From Streptomyces sp. JHA26 (lineage in GTDB: Bacteria > Actinomycetota > Actinomycetes > Streptomycetales > Streptomycetaceae), in assembly GCF_002005565.1 (NCBI RefSeq), contig NZ_BDJC01000037.1:1-64000 (forward strand): a DNA stretch of 64,000 nt, given 5' to 3'. How positions within the stretch are numbered: position 1 is the stretch's first letter; the number at the start of each line of letters is the position of its first letter. This document shows positions 63,791 to 64,000 of the stretch, piece after piece. A program made the translations under genes and the position numbers. The notes under the pieces are model-generated. The model searched no databases and was not told where the DNA came from. It was given only the letters and a program-made list of their open reading frames with translations.

Positions 63791-64000
63791 TCAGCTCGCA
63801 CCCCCGCTGTCGGAGGGTCTGGGGTGGTCACCGCCGCGGAGCTGGTCCACGGCGTGCTTCAGCAGGGGCTCCAGGACCGCGAGGCCGTCCTTCACGCCGC
63901 CGGTGGAACCCGGCAGGTTGACGATCAGCGTCCCGCCCGCCACCCCGGCCAGGCCGCGGGAGAGCGCCGCGGTGGGCACCTTGTCGCGGCCGTGCGCGCG
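63791..64000 (-). CDS. MogA/MoaB-type molybdopterin-binding protein (3' part)
   Basis: Only the last 70 codons (69 aa and the stop) are inside the window; the frame enters at the right edge (RAHGRDKVPTAALSRG). GVAGGTLIVNLPGSTGGVKDGLAVLEPLL is the conserved MoCF-domain end of MogA/MoaB, which adenylates molybdopterin. It is upstream of the GNAT and glpR on the same strand. Confidence 0.85.
   Translation of the reverse strand, partial: RAHGRDKVPTAALSRGLAGVAGGTLIVNLPGSTGGVKDGLAVLEPLLKHAVDQLRGGDHPRPSDSGGAS

Overview
This window is chromosomal DNA of a Streptomyces or a very close relative. The evidence is the very high GC, third-codon-position G/C, GTG starts, ATGA/GTGA gene overlaps, and the order glmU-prs-rplY-pth, ppc, galTEK, ispE-rsmA-tatD, rsmI/pmt, two penicillin-binding proteins, an SsgA-like gene and nikMNQO. 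This is the order remembered for the core of the Streptomyces coelicolor chromosome. There is no transposase, phage gene or CRISPR array.

Layout. 1-3955: four genes related to polymorphic toxin/immunity systems: an Imm35/YrhB-like N-terminus on a Pro/Gly/Ala-rich protein that runs off the left edge, an LHH-type nuclease fused to a SUKH domain, a YwqJ-type deaminase and a SUKH-3 protein. 3966-6368: an orphan NarL-type histidine kinase, a double-HTH protein with a LAGLIDADG-like motif, and tRNA-Gln(UUG) directly behind it. 6494-13932: housekeeping genes glmU, prs, rplY, pth and ppc. 14236-19321: a fatty acyl desaturase coupled to a TetR regulator, a methyltransferase/glyoxalase pair opposite a MarR gene, a LuxR-type response regulator and a GNAT enzyme. 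19305-24729: the Leloir galactose operon galTEK, facing a Na+/solute symporter that is frameshifted here, plus its small membrane partner. 25106-31829: a second response regulator lacking its phosphoacceptor, two paralogous membrane-anchored PQQ-like propeller proteins with disordered Gly/Pro/Tyr-rich N-termini, and an ABC-F ATPase. 31986-38785: a Uma2 nuclease-fold protein, ispE, rsmA, tatD, a zinc ribbon protein, rsmI and protein O-mannosyltransferase. The rpfB gene usually found between tatD and rsmA is missing.

38922-42494: two paralogous MecA_N-type penicillin-binding proteins separated by a hairpin element that looks like a miniature inverted-repeat element. 42560-45711: ssgE and a fused nikMN-nikQ-nikO nickel importer whose promoter carries a Nur-type box. 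45800-51798: a serine hydrolase, a DUF1876 protein, a frameshifted EamA transporter, a YbaK deacylase and an MMPL exporter with its TetR regulator and two operators. 51950-55690: a tricorn-like protease and a small charged protein. 55777-59989: a tightly coupled Baeyer-Villiger monooxygenase / hydrolase / dehydrogenase operon opposite a MerR regulator. 59977-64000: exonuclease III, GNAT, tRNA-Ala(CGC), GlpR (membrane receptor of gephyrin-like Glp), a RimJ-type GNAT and the 3' end of a MogA/MoaB-type gene.

Points most worth attention: the toxin/immunity cluster, the twin propeller proteins, the Nur-box nickel promoter, the missing rpfB, the pseudo-receiver regulator, two frameshifted transporter genes that may be assembly errors, and several genes whose -10 box lies 6-7 nt before the start codon (leaderless mRNAs). 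All family names come from reading motifs by eye; no database search was run.
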